This document shows positions 1-7,954 of a DNA stretch of 64,000 bases, piece after piece. Position 1 is the stretch's first letter; every line of letters starts with the position of its first letter. Origin of the DNA: Cyanobium sp. NS01. GTDB lineage: Bacteria; Cyanobacteriota; Cyanobacteriia; PCC-6307; Cyanobiaceae. The stretch is taken from the NCBI RefSeq assembly GCF_014280235.1, contig NZ_CP047940.1, forward strand, positions 1,736,001 through 1,800,000, given 5' to 3'. The position numbers and the translations under genes were made by a program. The notes beneath the pieces are model-generated. The model made no database searches, was not told the origin of the DNA, and saw only the letters and a list, made by a program, of their open reading frames with translations.

Positions 1-18
1 GCGGTCGGAGGCCGATTC

Positions 19-1842
19 ATGAGCCTGATCACGCCGGACGAAAGGCGTCTTCGTGTGTCGCAGCGCGTCTCGATGCCGCTCGCCATCACATTTCTGAACC
101 TTGACGGTGGCCCCAGCCTGAGCCTGCTGCACGCACCGACAACCATGGTCGCCACGGTCACGAACCGCAGCGCTCGCCCCCTGATTGCCGACAGCGCCAG
201 TCGCTTCTCGATCAACTTCCGACCGCACACCGTCGTCGGGCTGAGTGCCATTACCTTGGGCGAGGATAGCGCTGTCAGTTGGCGACTGCATCCCCAGGTC
301 GAAGCGACGACAAGTTCGATTTCAATTGATGTCCTCGGCATCGTTCGATCGTCACCGACAGTCCAGACCCTGACGGTCTCACCACGCACCCGGCTGGAAC
401 TCGCTCCAGGCGACTCGTGGCATTTTCGACTGGAAGGTGTCACCGGTGATCCGCTGGGCGGCTCGCGCCAAACGAGGGCTTGCCTCGACTATGCGGCAAT
501 CGGCGTCCTAGGCGACGTTGACGACGCTGCCGCGGCGGCGCTCGTGGTGGAACGAATCAATGGACAGGTCGTTCAGCACCTCTGGCTGCGACGTGCTGAT
601 GATGTTGCCTTGCGCACAGCGCGTGCGATTCGGAGTGGATCGACATCGAGCTTCGGACCCTTCACCGCCGGGTTCACCGAGGCGCCTTCGCTGCTGAACG
701 ATGGCAAAGCGCTGAACCAGCTGACCTTGCGGATCGTCAACACGTCGAATCACCCCATTCGCATGTCCGGCGACAGTGACATCGCCACTCGGTTCGTCAT
801 TGAGTATCGGATTGGTAACGACCCTGGCAAGTGGGGCCTGTTGCGGTCGCGCCACGACCACATCACAGTCACCACAAAGGATCCCGATTGGACCACCGAC
901 GGTGTCACGGTGCGTCGCATTGCCGACGGCGCCTGGACTCGTCAGGCGTTCCTGGACATCGATCTCGAGATCCACACCTCGGCACCCGAGGGCACCACTC
1001 AGATCATCGCGCGCTACGAAAACCTTCCCGACGATGACGATGGTGAACTCATCCTGCTGGCCGACATCGCGCCGAGCGCTCACAACGCGTTCGTCGAGCC
1101 GCTCCAGTTGTGGGGGAATGAGGCATCGCTCGATTTCCACGCAGGCGAATACCTGGCCGTGCCAGGTATTCCTTCGGCGCGCATCAAACTCGACCACGGC
1201 AGAGATTTTGCTGGCCACGATCGGCGCCCACTGCAAATTGAAGCGTCCTCGCTCGACGTACATGGGTCTGCAAGCATCACCGGTGCGCTCACAGTTCAGA
1301 GTTCATTGATGGTCAACGACAAAATCGGCATCAACACGACTGACCCGAAACACCAGCTCGATGTGCATGGGTCTGCGAGCATCACTGGTGCGCTCACAGT
1401 TCAGAGTTCATTGATGGTCAACGAAACCGTCACAGCCAAGAAGCTCCGGCTCACGGAATACTCGACGGATGCCCATGGGAGGGCCCTGGTCATCGGGGAG
1501 ACCGAGAAAACGAACCTGCGGCTCGGAGCCACAAGGACCTACGCATGGATTCAGTCGCACGGTCGTTCCGTACTCGCACTCAATCCGATCATGAACAACG
1601 TCGGCATCAACACGACTGACCCGAAACATGCCCTCGACGTCTCAGGGTCAGGACACTTCACCGGCCAGCTTGAGATTGGCGGTAGTCTTGAGGTTGGCGG
1701 TAGGCTAAAACTTCCGAAGGGATGGGAGATAGCTATTTCAAAGACCCAACTCAAGTTCAAACGCAATGACAAAACTTTGTTTTTAATCTCCACAAATGGT
1801 GGTATAGCCAATATTTCCGGGAAACTGAATAAACTTTCTTGA
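19..1842 (+). CDS. Tail-fibre-like repeat protein (hypothetical)
   Basis: The 607-residue protein has no signal peptide or membrane segment. The first ~400 residues look like beta-rich domains that I do not recognise. The last third carries repeats of the pattern LDVxGSxxxTGxL and GINTTDPKHxLDV, which are typical of trimeric beta-helical shafts in phage tail fibres and related adhesins. No C-terminal peptidase S74 chaperone is visible. Base composition is more balanced than in the neighbouring core genes, especially toward the 3' end, which suggests transfer. A small coiled-coil gene follows 16 bases downstream. A role in a phage tail, contractile injection system or surface fibre is inference only. 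Confidence 0.6.
   Translation: MSLITPDERRLRVSQRVSMPLAITFLNLDGGPSLSLLHAPTTMVATVTNRSARPLIADSASRFSINFRPHTVVGLSAITLGEDSAVSWRLHPQVEATTSSISIDVLGIVRSSPTVQTLTVSPRTRLELAPGDSWHFRLEGVTGDPLGGSRQTRACLDYAAIGVLGDVDDAAAAALVVERINGQVVQHLWLRRADDVALRTARAIRSGSTSSFGPFTAGFTEAPSLLNDGKALNQLTLRIVNTSNHPIRMSGDSDIATRFVIEYRIGNDPGKWGLLRSRHDHITVTTKDPDWTTDGVTVRRIADGAWTRQAFLDIDLEIHTSAPEGTTQIIARYENLPDDDDGELILLADIAPSAHNAFVEPLQLWGNEASLDFHAGEYLAVPGIPSARIKLDHGRDFAGHDRRPLQIEASSLDVHGSASITGALTVQSSLMVNDKIGINTTDPKHQLDVHGSASITGALTVQSSLMVNETVTAKKLRLTEYSTDAHGRALVIGETEKTNLRLGATRTYAWIQSHGRSVLALNPIMNNVGINTTDPKHALDVSGSGHFTGQLEIGGSLEVGGRLKLPKGWEIAISKTQLKFKRNDKTLFLISTNGGIANISGKLNKLS
1261..1424 (+). repeat. Two near-identical 59-bp units, 105-bp period, inside the fibre-like gene
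   Basis: Bases 1261-1319 and 1366-1424 are almost identical and encode HGSASITGALTVQSSLMVN twice, 35 residues apart. A second shared motif, GGCATCAACACGACTGACCC, occurs at 1327 and again at 1603. The very high DNA identity points to recent internal duplication of a fibre-shaft unit. Confidence 0.85.
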
Positions 1843-1858
1843 GGCCAAAGTCGATTTT

Positions 1859-2032
1859 ATGACCAACTCCGAGCGCATCCAACAACGATTGTCGGCGCTT
1901 CGAGAGGAGTACGCCAAGGGTGAAGAGCTGCTAGCCGGCCACGAGCGTGAGGCCAACGAGTTGCGCCAACAATTGTTGCGCATCTCTGGGGCTATTCAGG
2001 TGCTCAAAGAGCTCCAGAACGACGACGGCTAA
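1859..2032 (+). CDS. Small coiled-coil protein, 57 aa
   Basis: It opens 16 bases after the fibre-like gene. The protein starts MTNSERIQQRLSALREEYAK and is almost entirely charged alpha-helix with heptad-like leucine spacing; it is probably a short coiled coil. Its composition matches the upstream gene rather than the host core, so the two probably form one transferred unit. Function is unknown; an assembly chaperone or accessory protein for the fibre-like protein is a guess. Confidence 0.55.
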   Translation: MTNSERIQQRLSALREEYAKGEELLAGHEREANELRQQLLRISGAIQVLKELQNDDG

Positions 2033-2117
2033 GACAATTAAGTTTCAGTAGACCCTTGTTGTGTGGTGGCATTGTAAAAACCGCTCTGGTGAGCCTGTTG
2101 ATGCTGGAGGTGATGAT

Positions 2118-2177
2118 ATGCACAGCACCAGCCGGTCACTCAGTCGCATCGCCTTCGAGGGTCCACCGATCCCCTGA
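2118..2177 (+). CDS. Candidate 19-aa micro-ORF with a very strong Shine-Dalgarno
   Basis: GGAGGTGAT at 2106-2114 is a nine-base match to the 16S anti-SD complement, and GGAGG sits 7 bases before ATG at 2118. The peptide is MHSTSRSLSRIAFEGPPIP. A GC-rich inverted repeat follows near 2187-2210. An overlapping ATG at 2113 opens another frame (MICTAPAGHS...), so the frame that is used is uncertain. No family is recognised. Confidence 0.3.
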   Translation: MHSTSRSLSRIAFEGPPIP

Positions 2178-2239
2178 CCCTGATCCCCCCGGCCACCGGG
2201 GCCCGGTAAAAGTTTGTCCTGAGCTGGGAAGCTGGGCGG

Positions 2240-3673
2240 ATGGCTTCTTCCCAGGCTGAGCTTCGCAACGGAACCCTCGCGGACCCCGTGGATGTGGTGG
2301 TGGTGGGGGCCGGCCTGTCGGGCCTGGTGGCGGCCCGCTGCCTGCAGCAGGCCGCCTGCTCGGTGCGCTTGATCGAGGCTGCTGAGCAGCCCGGTGGCCG
2401 TATGCGGGGAGCGTGGCTGCCGCTCGCTGGCGGAGCTGAGGGCCCCGGCCTCATGCCCTGGATCGACCTCGGCGGCCAGTGGGTGGGCCCCAGCCAGACC
2501 CGCATGCTGGCCCTGCTGGAGCGCCACCGCATCCGCCGCTTCGCGTCGCCCCACAGCGGCGACACCGTGCTGGTGTTCGGAGAGCAACGCTGCCGGTTCA
2601 GCGGTTTCTTCCAGGGCTTCCCCGAGGGCCAGCCCCCCGCCGTGCCCGAGGCCGACTGGGCCGATGCGATGGCGGCCCTGGAGCAGTTCCAGGCCCTGGT
2701 GGCCCAGCTGCCCGAGGGTCACCCCCACCACCATCCCGCCGCAGCGGCGCTGGATCGCCTCAGCTTCCAGGACTGGATTGACGCCCACACTCACACCCCG
2801 TTTGCCGCCTGGTACTTCGCCTATTTCTGCCGGGCCGTGGGCTTTCTGGGCCCAGCCGAGCCGGAGCAGGTGTCGCTGCTGCACGTGCTCTGGGGTCAGC
2901 GCACCGCCCCCCAGGGCGAGCACCCCGAGGAGTGGCTGCTACATGGGGGAGCGGGCCAGCTGCCGGCCCTGCTGGCGGCCGAACTGGGGGAGAGCGTGCT
3001 GCAGCTGGGCGAGCCGGTGCGCGGCGTGGAGCAGAAGGGGCCTCACCCCGTGGTGGTGCGCACGGACCGGGCCCGCTACCCCTGCCGCGCCGTGATCGTG
3101 GCCATGCCGCCGGCCATGGCGGCCCGGCTGCAGTTCACTCCGGAGCTGCCCGGCGACCGGAAGCAACTCCAGGCCGAAATGGCGATGGGAGCCTGCGCCA
3201 AGGTGCTGGTGGCCTATGCCAGCCCCTGGTGGCAGGAGCAGGGGCTGGCGGGGATCGCCATCGGTGATCGCCCCAGCGTGGAACTCTGCGCCGACAGTTC
3301 CGACCCCGAGAGCGGCTGCGGGGTGCTGGCCGCCTTCGTGGCGGGCCACCGCTACCACCGCTGGGCCGCCTTGGCGGAGGCAGAACGGCGCCAGGCGGTG
3401 CTGGCGGATCTGGCGGCCTACCTGGGCCCGCAGGCCCGCGCGCCCCTGGCCTACCGCGAAAAGGACTGGCCGGCCGAGCCCCACGTGGGCGGCGCCTACG
3501 CCGGCTGGATGCCACCCGGCCTGTGGACGTCCTGCGGCGACGCCCTGCGCCGGCCCCATGGGCGGGTGTTCTGGGCCGGCACCGAGGTGGCTGAGCGCTG
3601 GCCGGGCTTCTTCGAAGGGGCGGTGCGCAGCGGCGAGGAGGCGGCCGCCTCAGTGCTGGTGGAGCTCTGTTGA
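2240..3673 (+). CDS. Flavin-containing amine oxidase family protein
   Basis: The 477-residue protein has an N-terminal Rossmann FAD motif, VVVGAGLSGLVAARCL, then the adjoining EAAEQPGGRMRG segment. The C-terminal flavin-binding block is GRVFWAGTEVAERWPGFFEGA. This architecture is that of monoamine oxidase/FAD-dependent amine oxidoreductases, which oxidise primary or secondary amines and release H2O2 and ammonia. The substrate cannot be read from sequence. There is no signal peptide. The gene stands alone ahead of the phosphate cluster. Confidence 0.8.
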   Translation: MASSQAELRNGTLADPVDVVVVGAGLSGLVAARCLQQAACSVRLIEAAEQPGGRMRGAWLPLAGGAEGPGLMPWIDLGGQWVGPSQTRMLALLERHRIRRFASPHSGDTVLVFGEQRCRFSGFFQGFPEGQPPAVPEADWADAMAALEQFQALVAQLPEGHPHHHPAAAALDRLSFQDWIDAHTHTPFAAWYFAYFCRAVGFLGPAEPEQVSLLHVLWGQRTAPQGEHPEEWLLHGGAGQLPALLAAELGESVLQLGEPVRGVEQKGPHPVVVRTDRARYPCRAVIVAMPPAMAARLQFTPELPGDRKQLQAEMAMGACAKVLVAYASPWWQEQGLAGIAIGDRPSVELCADSSDPESGCGVLAAFVAGHRYHRWAALAEAERRQAVLADLAAYLGPQARAPLAYREKDWPAEPHVGGAYAGWMPPGLWTSCGDALRRPHGRVFWAGTEVAERWPGFFEGAVRSGEEAAASVLVELC

Positions 3674-3685
3674 GCAGCACCATTC

Positions 3686-3715
3686 CTTAACCAGCAAGTC
3701 TGGTTGATTCACCAA
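3686..3715 (+). promoter_or_regulatory. Candidate Pho box upstream of the phosphate-binding protein
   Basis: CTTAACCA at 3686-3693 matches the cyanobacterial PyTTAAPyPy(T/A) repeat exactly. Two weaker 8-mers follow with 3-base spacers (3697-3704 and 3708-3715). It lies 31 bases before the sphX/pstS-like start and phoB-phoR is nearby, so PhoB (SphR) control is plausible. Confidence 0.45.
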
Positions 3716-3746
3716 GCTGGAACGGTCCGGGTTCTCCCCTGCTCCC

Positions 3747-4790
3747 ATGACCACCCACCAACGTGGTGCGCTCTACCTGGCCACACCCCTGGCCCTGGCC
3801 GCCCTGCTGGCTGGCTGCGGCCAGGCGCCAACGCCGCAGGCCGGCCCCATTCGCATCACCGGCTCCAGCACGGTGTTTCCGATCCTGAAGCTGGCCGTGG
3901 CCGGCTACGGGGCCACGGCACGGGGCCGCGACGTGACGGTGGAGCTCAGCGAAGTGGGCACCAGTGCGGGCCTGCGAGCCTTCTGCGCGGGGGAGGCCCC
4001 GATCGCCAACGCCTCCCGCCCGATCAGCACCGAGGAGCTCCAGGCCTGCGCCGCCAAGGGGATCACCTTCATCGAGCTGCCCCTGGCCTTCGATGCCATC
4101 AGCGTGGTGGTGAGCGGCGGCAACGACTGGGCCTCCTCGATCAGCACCCAGGAACTGTCCCGCACCTGGTCGGCGCCGGCCCAGGGCACGGTGAAGGCCT
4201 GGAATCAGGTGAACAGTGACTGGCCCGAGCGTCCTCTGCGCCTCTGCAGCCCTGGCAAGGATTCGGGCACCTTCGACTACTTCAACGAGGCGATCAACGG
4301 CAACAAGGCCAACAGCCGCACCGACGTGGAGACCAGCGAGGACGACAACGTGATCGTGGCCTGTGTGGCGGATGACCCCAACGCCATGGGCTACCTGGGC
4401 TTTGGCTACTACAAGGCCAATGCCGAGCAGCTCAAGGCCCTGGCGGTTGACGCGGCCGCTGGCAGGGCTGTCGCCCCCTCGCTGCAGGCGGTCCAGGACG
4501 GCAGCTACCAGCCGCTGTCGCGACCGCTGTTCATTTACGTGAACGACCAGGAGATGCGCGCCAACGACGCGATCCGCAGCTTCGTGGGCTTCACGGTGGG
4601 CAATGGGCTCCGCTTTGTGGAGGAAGCGGGCTCCATCCCCCTGCCGCCGGACACCTACCGACTGGTGGAATCGAAGCTCTACCGCCACATTCTCGGCACC
4701 TCCTTCGGCGGTGACCTGCCGGTGGGCCTGCCGATTGCCGAAGCCCTGAGGCGCAGCTTCGATGACACCCGCAAACCGGAGTACCGCTGA
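3747..4790 (+). CDS. sphX: PstS/SphX-like phosphate-binding lipoprotein
   Basis: The 347-residue protein starts with a lipoprotein signal ending in the lipobox LLAGC, so it should be anchored in the periplasm. The mature part has the periplasmic phosphate-binding signature ITGSSTVFPI near its start, then DSGTFDYF, as in the PstS/SphX family that binds inorganic phosphate. No pstCAB permease genes are adjacent, which is the usual situation for SphX. A Pho box lies just upstream, and an ArsR regulator, a Crp-type regulator and phoBR follow on the same strand. Binding of arsenate or another oxyanion cannot be excluded. The assignment to SphX rather than PstS is tentative. Confidence 0.82.
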   Translation: MTTHQRGALYLATPLALAALLAGCGQAPTPQAGPIRITGSSTVFPILKLAVAGYGATARGRDVTVELSEVGTSAGLRAFCAGEAPIANASRPISTEELQACAAKGITFIELPLAFDAISVVVSGGNDWASSISTQELSRTWSAPAQGTVKAWNQVNSDWPERPLRLCSPGKDSGTFDYFNEAINGNKANSRTDVETSEDDNVIVACVADDPNAMGYLGFGYYKANAEQLKALAVDAAAGRAVAPSLQAVQDGSYQPLSRPLFIYVNDQEMRANDAIRSFVGFTVGNGLRFVEEAGSIPLPPDTYRLVESKLYRHILGTSFGGDLPVGLPIAEALRRSFDDTRKPEYR

Positions 4791-4879
4791 GCAAGCTTGC
4801 CGGCCCCCCGAACAGGCCACAGGCCAGGGAATTCTGATCGTCTGTCACGGGCCCCAGCTCGACCCCTGAGAATGGCCCG

Positions 4880-5269
4880 ATGACCCTGACCAGCCCCCCT
4901 GTTGCGCGGCCCGTCGACACCGCTTCGAGCCTGGCTGACAGCGCTGCGGGCCGCTCTGCGGACAGCCTTGACAACGCCCAGGCCCGTCAGCTGCTCAAGG
5001 CGCTCGGGGATCCCCTGCGGCTGCAGGTGATCGAGGCCCTCGCGGGCGGCGAGCGCTGCGTCTGCGATCTCACCGTGGACCTGGGCCTGGCCCAGTCGAA
5101 GCTCTCCTTTCACCTGCGGGTGCTCAAGGAGGCTGGCCTGCTGGAGGGGCGCGAGCAGGGCCGCTGGATCTACTACCGCCTGCAGCCGGAGGCGATCACC
5201 GCCCTGCAGCAGTGGCTGGGCCGCCTCAATGCCCAGTGCCAGCGGCCCGCCAGCCCCTGTTGCGACTGA
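4880..5269 (+). CDS. arsR: ArsR/SmtB-family metalloregulator
   Basis: The 129-residue protein is a winged-helix ArsR repressor: KALGDPLRLQVIEAL, the metalloid-sensing ERCVCDL motif (type-1 ArsR, CxC in the alpha-3 helix) and recognition helix QSKLSFHLRVLKEAGLL. C-terminal cysteines (QCQRPASPCCD) could add ligands. ArsR represses arsenite-inducible genes. Its position between a phosphate-binding protein and Pho regulators fits the known overlap of phosphate and arsenate handling in picocyanobacteria. No arsenite pump or arsenate reductase lies next to it here. Confidence 0.85.
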   Translation: MTLTSPPVARPVDTASSLADSAAGRSADSLDNAQARQLLKALGDPLRLQVIEALAGGERCVCDLTVDLGLAQSKLSFHLRVLKEAGLLEGREQGRWIYYRLQPEAITALQQWLGRLNAQCQRPASPCCD

Positions 5270-5312
5270 GCCCCCACCAGCGGCCCGTTGCCGGTGGCCA
5301 CAGGCGTGCAGT

Positions 5313-5342
5313 GCTAACCAACTCTTAAACGGCTGACCATCG
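5313..5342 (+). promoter_or_regulatory. Candidate Pho box upstream of the Crp-type regulator
   Basis: Three 8-mers with 3-base spacers are visible: GCTAACCA (5313), CTTAAACG (5324) and GACCATCG (5335). The first two approximate PyTTAAPyPy(T/A). They lie about 60-90 bases before the regulator start. The match is weaker than at 3686. Confidence 0.3.
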
Positions 5343-5404
5343 GGCCTTGACCGAGGGGCGGCCTGGTCCCCATAGGGTTTTGGCACCCTTCGGCCGCAGC
5401 CCCC

Positions 5405-6040
5405 ATGGTGTTCACGCCTTCCCAAGCTGCTGAGCATCGCGACAGCTTCAGGGAGCTGCTGGAGGCCAGCTTTGAGAAACGCAGCCTGGTGCATCTGCCG
5501 GCCGGCAGCCCGATTCCCCTGCTGCGGCGCAACCTCTGGGTGGTGGTGCGCGGCATGGTGAAGCTCGGCGCCATCTCCTACCAGGGCGATGCCCTGCTGC
5601 TGGGGCTGGCCGGGCCCAATGAGCCCTTCGGCGATCCCCTCAGCAACCAGCCCGCCTACGAGGCCACCACGCTGGTGGCGAGCGACCTGCTCTGCCTCAG
5701 CTGCGATGAGATCCACGCCTCTCCCCATCTGGCCATCGGCATCCTGCAGGGCATGGCGTCGCGCTACCGCCAGAGCGAGGCGATGCTGGCCCTGCTCGGC
5801 CTGCGCCGCATCGAAGACCGGGTGAAGGGCTTTCTGGAGCTGCTGGCTGAGGAGTACGGCCAGCCCTGCGACCGCGGCCTGCGGCTGCCGCTGCGGCTCA
5901 CCCACCAGGACCTGGCCAGCGCCCTGAGCACCACCCGGGTGACGATCACCCGGCTGCTGGGCCAGCTGCGCGCCGAGGGCTGGCTCGATCTCGATCTCGA
6001 ACGCCACCTGGTGATCAGCCACCAACCCCTGCGCCGATGA
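5405..6040 (+). CDS. Crp/Fnr-family transcriptional regulator (PtrA-like)
   Basis: The 211-residue protein has an N-terminal cyclic-nucleotide-binding-like beta-roll and a C-terminal Crp helix-turn-helix, LTHQDLASALSTTRVTITRLLGQLR. Size and layout match NtcA/PtrA-type regulators of picocyanobacteria. Context is decisive: it sits directly before phoB-phoR and after sphX-arsR, as does PtrA, a phosphate-linked Crp regulator of marine Synechococcus. Its own promoter carries a possible Pho box. I infer a second-tier phosphate regulator; the effector is unknown. Confidence 0.75.
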   Translation: MVFTPSQAAEHRDSFRELLEASFEKRSLVHLPAGSPIPLLRRNLWVVVRGMVKLGAISYQGDALLLGLAGPNEPFGDPLSNQPAYEATTLVASDLLCLSCDEIHASPHLAIGILQGMASRYRQSEAMLALLGLRRIEDRVKGFLELLAEEYGQPCDRGLRLPLRLTHQDLASALSTTRVTITRLLGQLRAEGWLDLDLERHLVISHQPLRR

Positions 6041-6111
6041 GCCGCCCGGGATCGGTCCTGCGGCCGGTCAACAGCTTCTGGGATCTGGAGGGCGGCGGTC
6101 AGAATGGCGGC

Positions 6112-6804
6112 ATGAGCGCCCGCCTGCTGGTCGTCGAAGACGATGAAACCATCCGCGACACCCTGCAGGAGGCCCTGCAGCTGGAGGGCTTTGCCGTGAC
6201 GGCCTGCGGCAATGGCCGCGATGCCCTCAACCTGCTGCAGCGCAGCACGGAGGAGAACGCCTACGGCCTGGTGGTGCTCGACCTGATGCTGCCGGGCCTC
6301 GGCGGCCTCGATGTCTGCCGCGCCCTGCGGGCGGCCGACATCCTCACCCCGATCCTGGTGGTGAGCGCCCGCGACACGGAGACCGACCGGGTGCTGGGCC
6401 TGGAGGTGGGGGCCGACGACTACCTGGTGAAACCCTTCGGCATGCGCGAGCTGGTGGCGCGCTGCCGGGCCCTGCTGCGCCGCACCACCAGCCAGGCCAA
6501 CCAGGCCAAGGTGCTCGAGCATGCCAACCTCAAGCTCTACCAGGAGGAGTGCCGCGTCACCCGCGACGGCCTGCCCGTGAACCTCTCGCCCAAGGAATAC
6601 CGGCTGCTGGAGCTGTTCATGCAGCATCCGCGCCGGGTCTGGAGCCGCGACAAGCTGCTGGAGCAGGTTTGGGGTGTGGACTACTTCGGCGACAGCAAGA
6701 CCGTGGACGTGCACATCCGTTGGCTGCGCGAAAAGCTGGAGGCGGAGCCCTCGTCCCCCGCCCACCTGATCACGGTGCGGGGCTTCGGTTATCGCTTTGG
6801 CTGA
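6112..6804 (+). CDS. phoB: Phosphate regulon response regulator PhoB
   Basis: This OmpR-type response regulator has 230 residues. The receiver domain has the acidic pair in LLVVEDDE, the phospho-acceptor Asp57 in VVLDLMLPG and Lys in YLVKPFG. The C-terminal winged helix reads SPKEYRLLELF ... DSKTVDVHIRWLREKLE ... LITVRGFGYRFG. I chose the ATG at 6112, where the receiver begins (MSARLLVVED); an upstream in-frame start would add a tail unlike the family. The 3' end overlaps phoR by 8 bases, so the pair is translationally coupled. It should activate Pho-box genes under phosphate stress. Confidence 0.88.
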   Translation: MSARLLVVEDDETIRDTLQEALQLEGFAVTACGNGRDALNLLQRSTEENAYGLVVLDLMLPGLGGLDVCRALRAADILTPILVVSARDTETDRVLGLEVGADDYLVKPFGMRELVARCRALLRRTTSQANQAKVLEHANLKLYQEECRVTRDGLPVNLSPKEYRLLELFMQHPRRVWSRDKLLEQVWGVDYFGDSKTVDVHIRWLREKLEAEPSSPAHLITVRGFGYRFG

Positions 6805-7954
6805 CAGCGGTCGCGGCGGCTGGCCAGGCCCAGGCCGCCCCTGGTGGCGCCGGGGGGCGGTGGCCCTGCCGGAGCCGAGCAGCCGCCAGCTGCTGAGCTG
6901 GATCGACCAGTCAGCGATGGGCTGGGTGCTGCTTGATGGCGACGATCGGATCTGCCACATCAGCCCCCGGGCCGAGCGCGTGCTGCTGGCGGAGCTGGAG
7001 GGCGGCACGGCGGTGGGAAGTGCAGCCGCCAGAGCAGCAGGGGTGCGGTTGCTGGGCACACCCCTGGCCCGGATCTGCAACGATCCCACCCTGCTGAGCG
7101 CCATTGGCCTGGCGCGTCGCCAGGAGCGCGCCCAGCGCCTGGAGTGGCGCTATGGCCTCCTGGACTACGACCTGGCCGTGGTGCCGGGCCGCGACGGCTG
7201 GCTGGCGCTGCAGCTGCAGAGCCGGCGGTCGCTGGAGGCCCAGCTCGATCAACAGGAGCGCTGGGTGAGCGATGTGGCCCATGAGCTGAAAACGCCGCTC
7301 ACCGCCCTGCTGCTGGTGGGGGACAGCCTCGCCGCCCAGGTGACCGATGGCAACGCCCGGCTGGTGGAGCGGCTGCAGCGGGAACTGAGGCGCCTGCAGG
7401 ACATGGTGGTGAATCTGCTGGAGCTCTCCCGCCTGGAGAACGCCATGCCCGGCCAGGGCCTCAGCTTTGAGGCGGTGGAGCTGGAGGGGCTGATGGAGCA
7501 GGTGTGGCAGAACCTGCGCCCCGTGGCCGAGCAGCGGGGCGTGAGCCTGGCGCTGCAGGCGAGCGGGCCGCCCGAGCAGCTGCGGATCCAGGCTGATCAG
7601 GCACGTCTGCACCGGGCCCTGCTCAACCTGCTCGACAATGCGCTGCGCTACAGCCCCAGTGGCGGCGTGGTGGAGGCAAGGATCGGCAGCCGCGGCGGCT
7701 GGTGTCAGCTGAGCATCCGCGACCAGGGGCCGGGGCTGAGCGAGGACGACCTCAACCACATGTTCGAGCGCTTCTACCGGGGTGACAGCTCCCGGGTGCG
7801 CCAGGAGCGCACCGGCAGCGGCCTGGGGCTGGCGATCGTGCAGCAGATCGCAGCCACCCACGGGGGCAGGGTGCAGGCGCGCAACCACGGCGATGGCGGC
7901 GCCATGCTGGAACTGATCCTGCCCCAGGAGCCCGCAGGGCTCAGCGCACGCTGA
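6797..7954 (+). CDS. phoR: Phosphate sensor histidine kinase PhoR (SphS type)
   Basis: The 385-residue kinase starts at TTG inside the end of phoB (a later GTG near 6860 is an alternative). Residues ~30-130 look like a PAS domain. The H box VAHELKTPLTALLL has His162 as autophosphorylation site; the N box is LLNLLDNALRYS, and DQGPGLS and GSGLGLAIV complete the ATP lid. No transmembrane segment is visible, as in cyanobacterial SphS-type sensors. It pairs with PhoB to sense phosphate shortage. The last 14 bases overlap the convergent linker gene. Confidence 0.87.
   Translation: MADSGRGGWPGPGRPWWRRGAVALPEPSSRQLLSWIDQSAMGWVLLDGDDRICHISPRAERVLLAELEGGTAVGSAAARAAGVRLLGTPLARICNDPTLLSAIGLARRQERAQRLEWRYGLLDYDLAVVPGRDGWLALQLQSRRSLEAQLDQQERWVSDVAHELKTPLTALLLVGDSLAAQVTDGNARLVERLQRELRRLQDMVVNLLELSRLENAMPGQGLSFEAVELEGLMEQVWQNLRPVAEQRGVSLALQASGPPEQLRIQADQARLHRALLNLLDNALRYSPSGGVVEARIGSRGGWCQLSIRDQGPGLSEDDLNHMFERFYRGDSSRVRQERTGSGLGLAIVQQIAATHGGRVQARNHGDGGAMLELILPQEPAGLSAR

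Noticed and set aside
508-1263. 251-codon frame opposite the tail-fibre-like gene
   Set aside because: No domain; the sense frame has clear repeats and a coupled partner.
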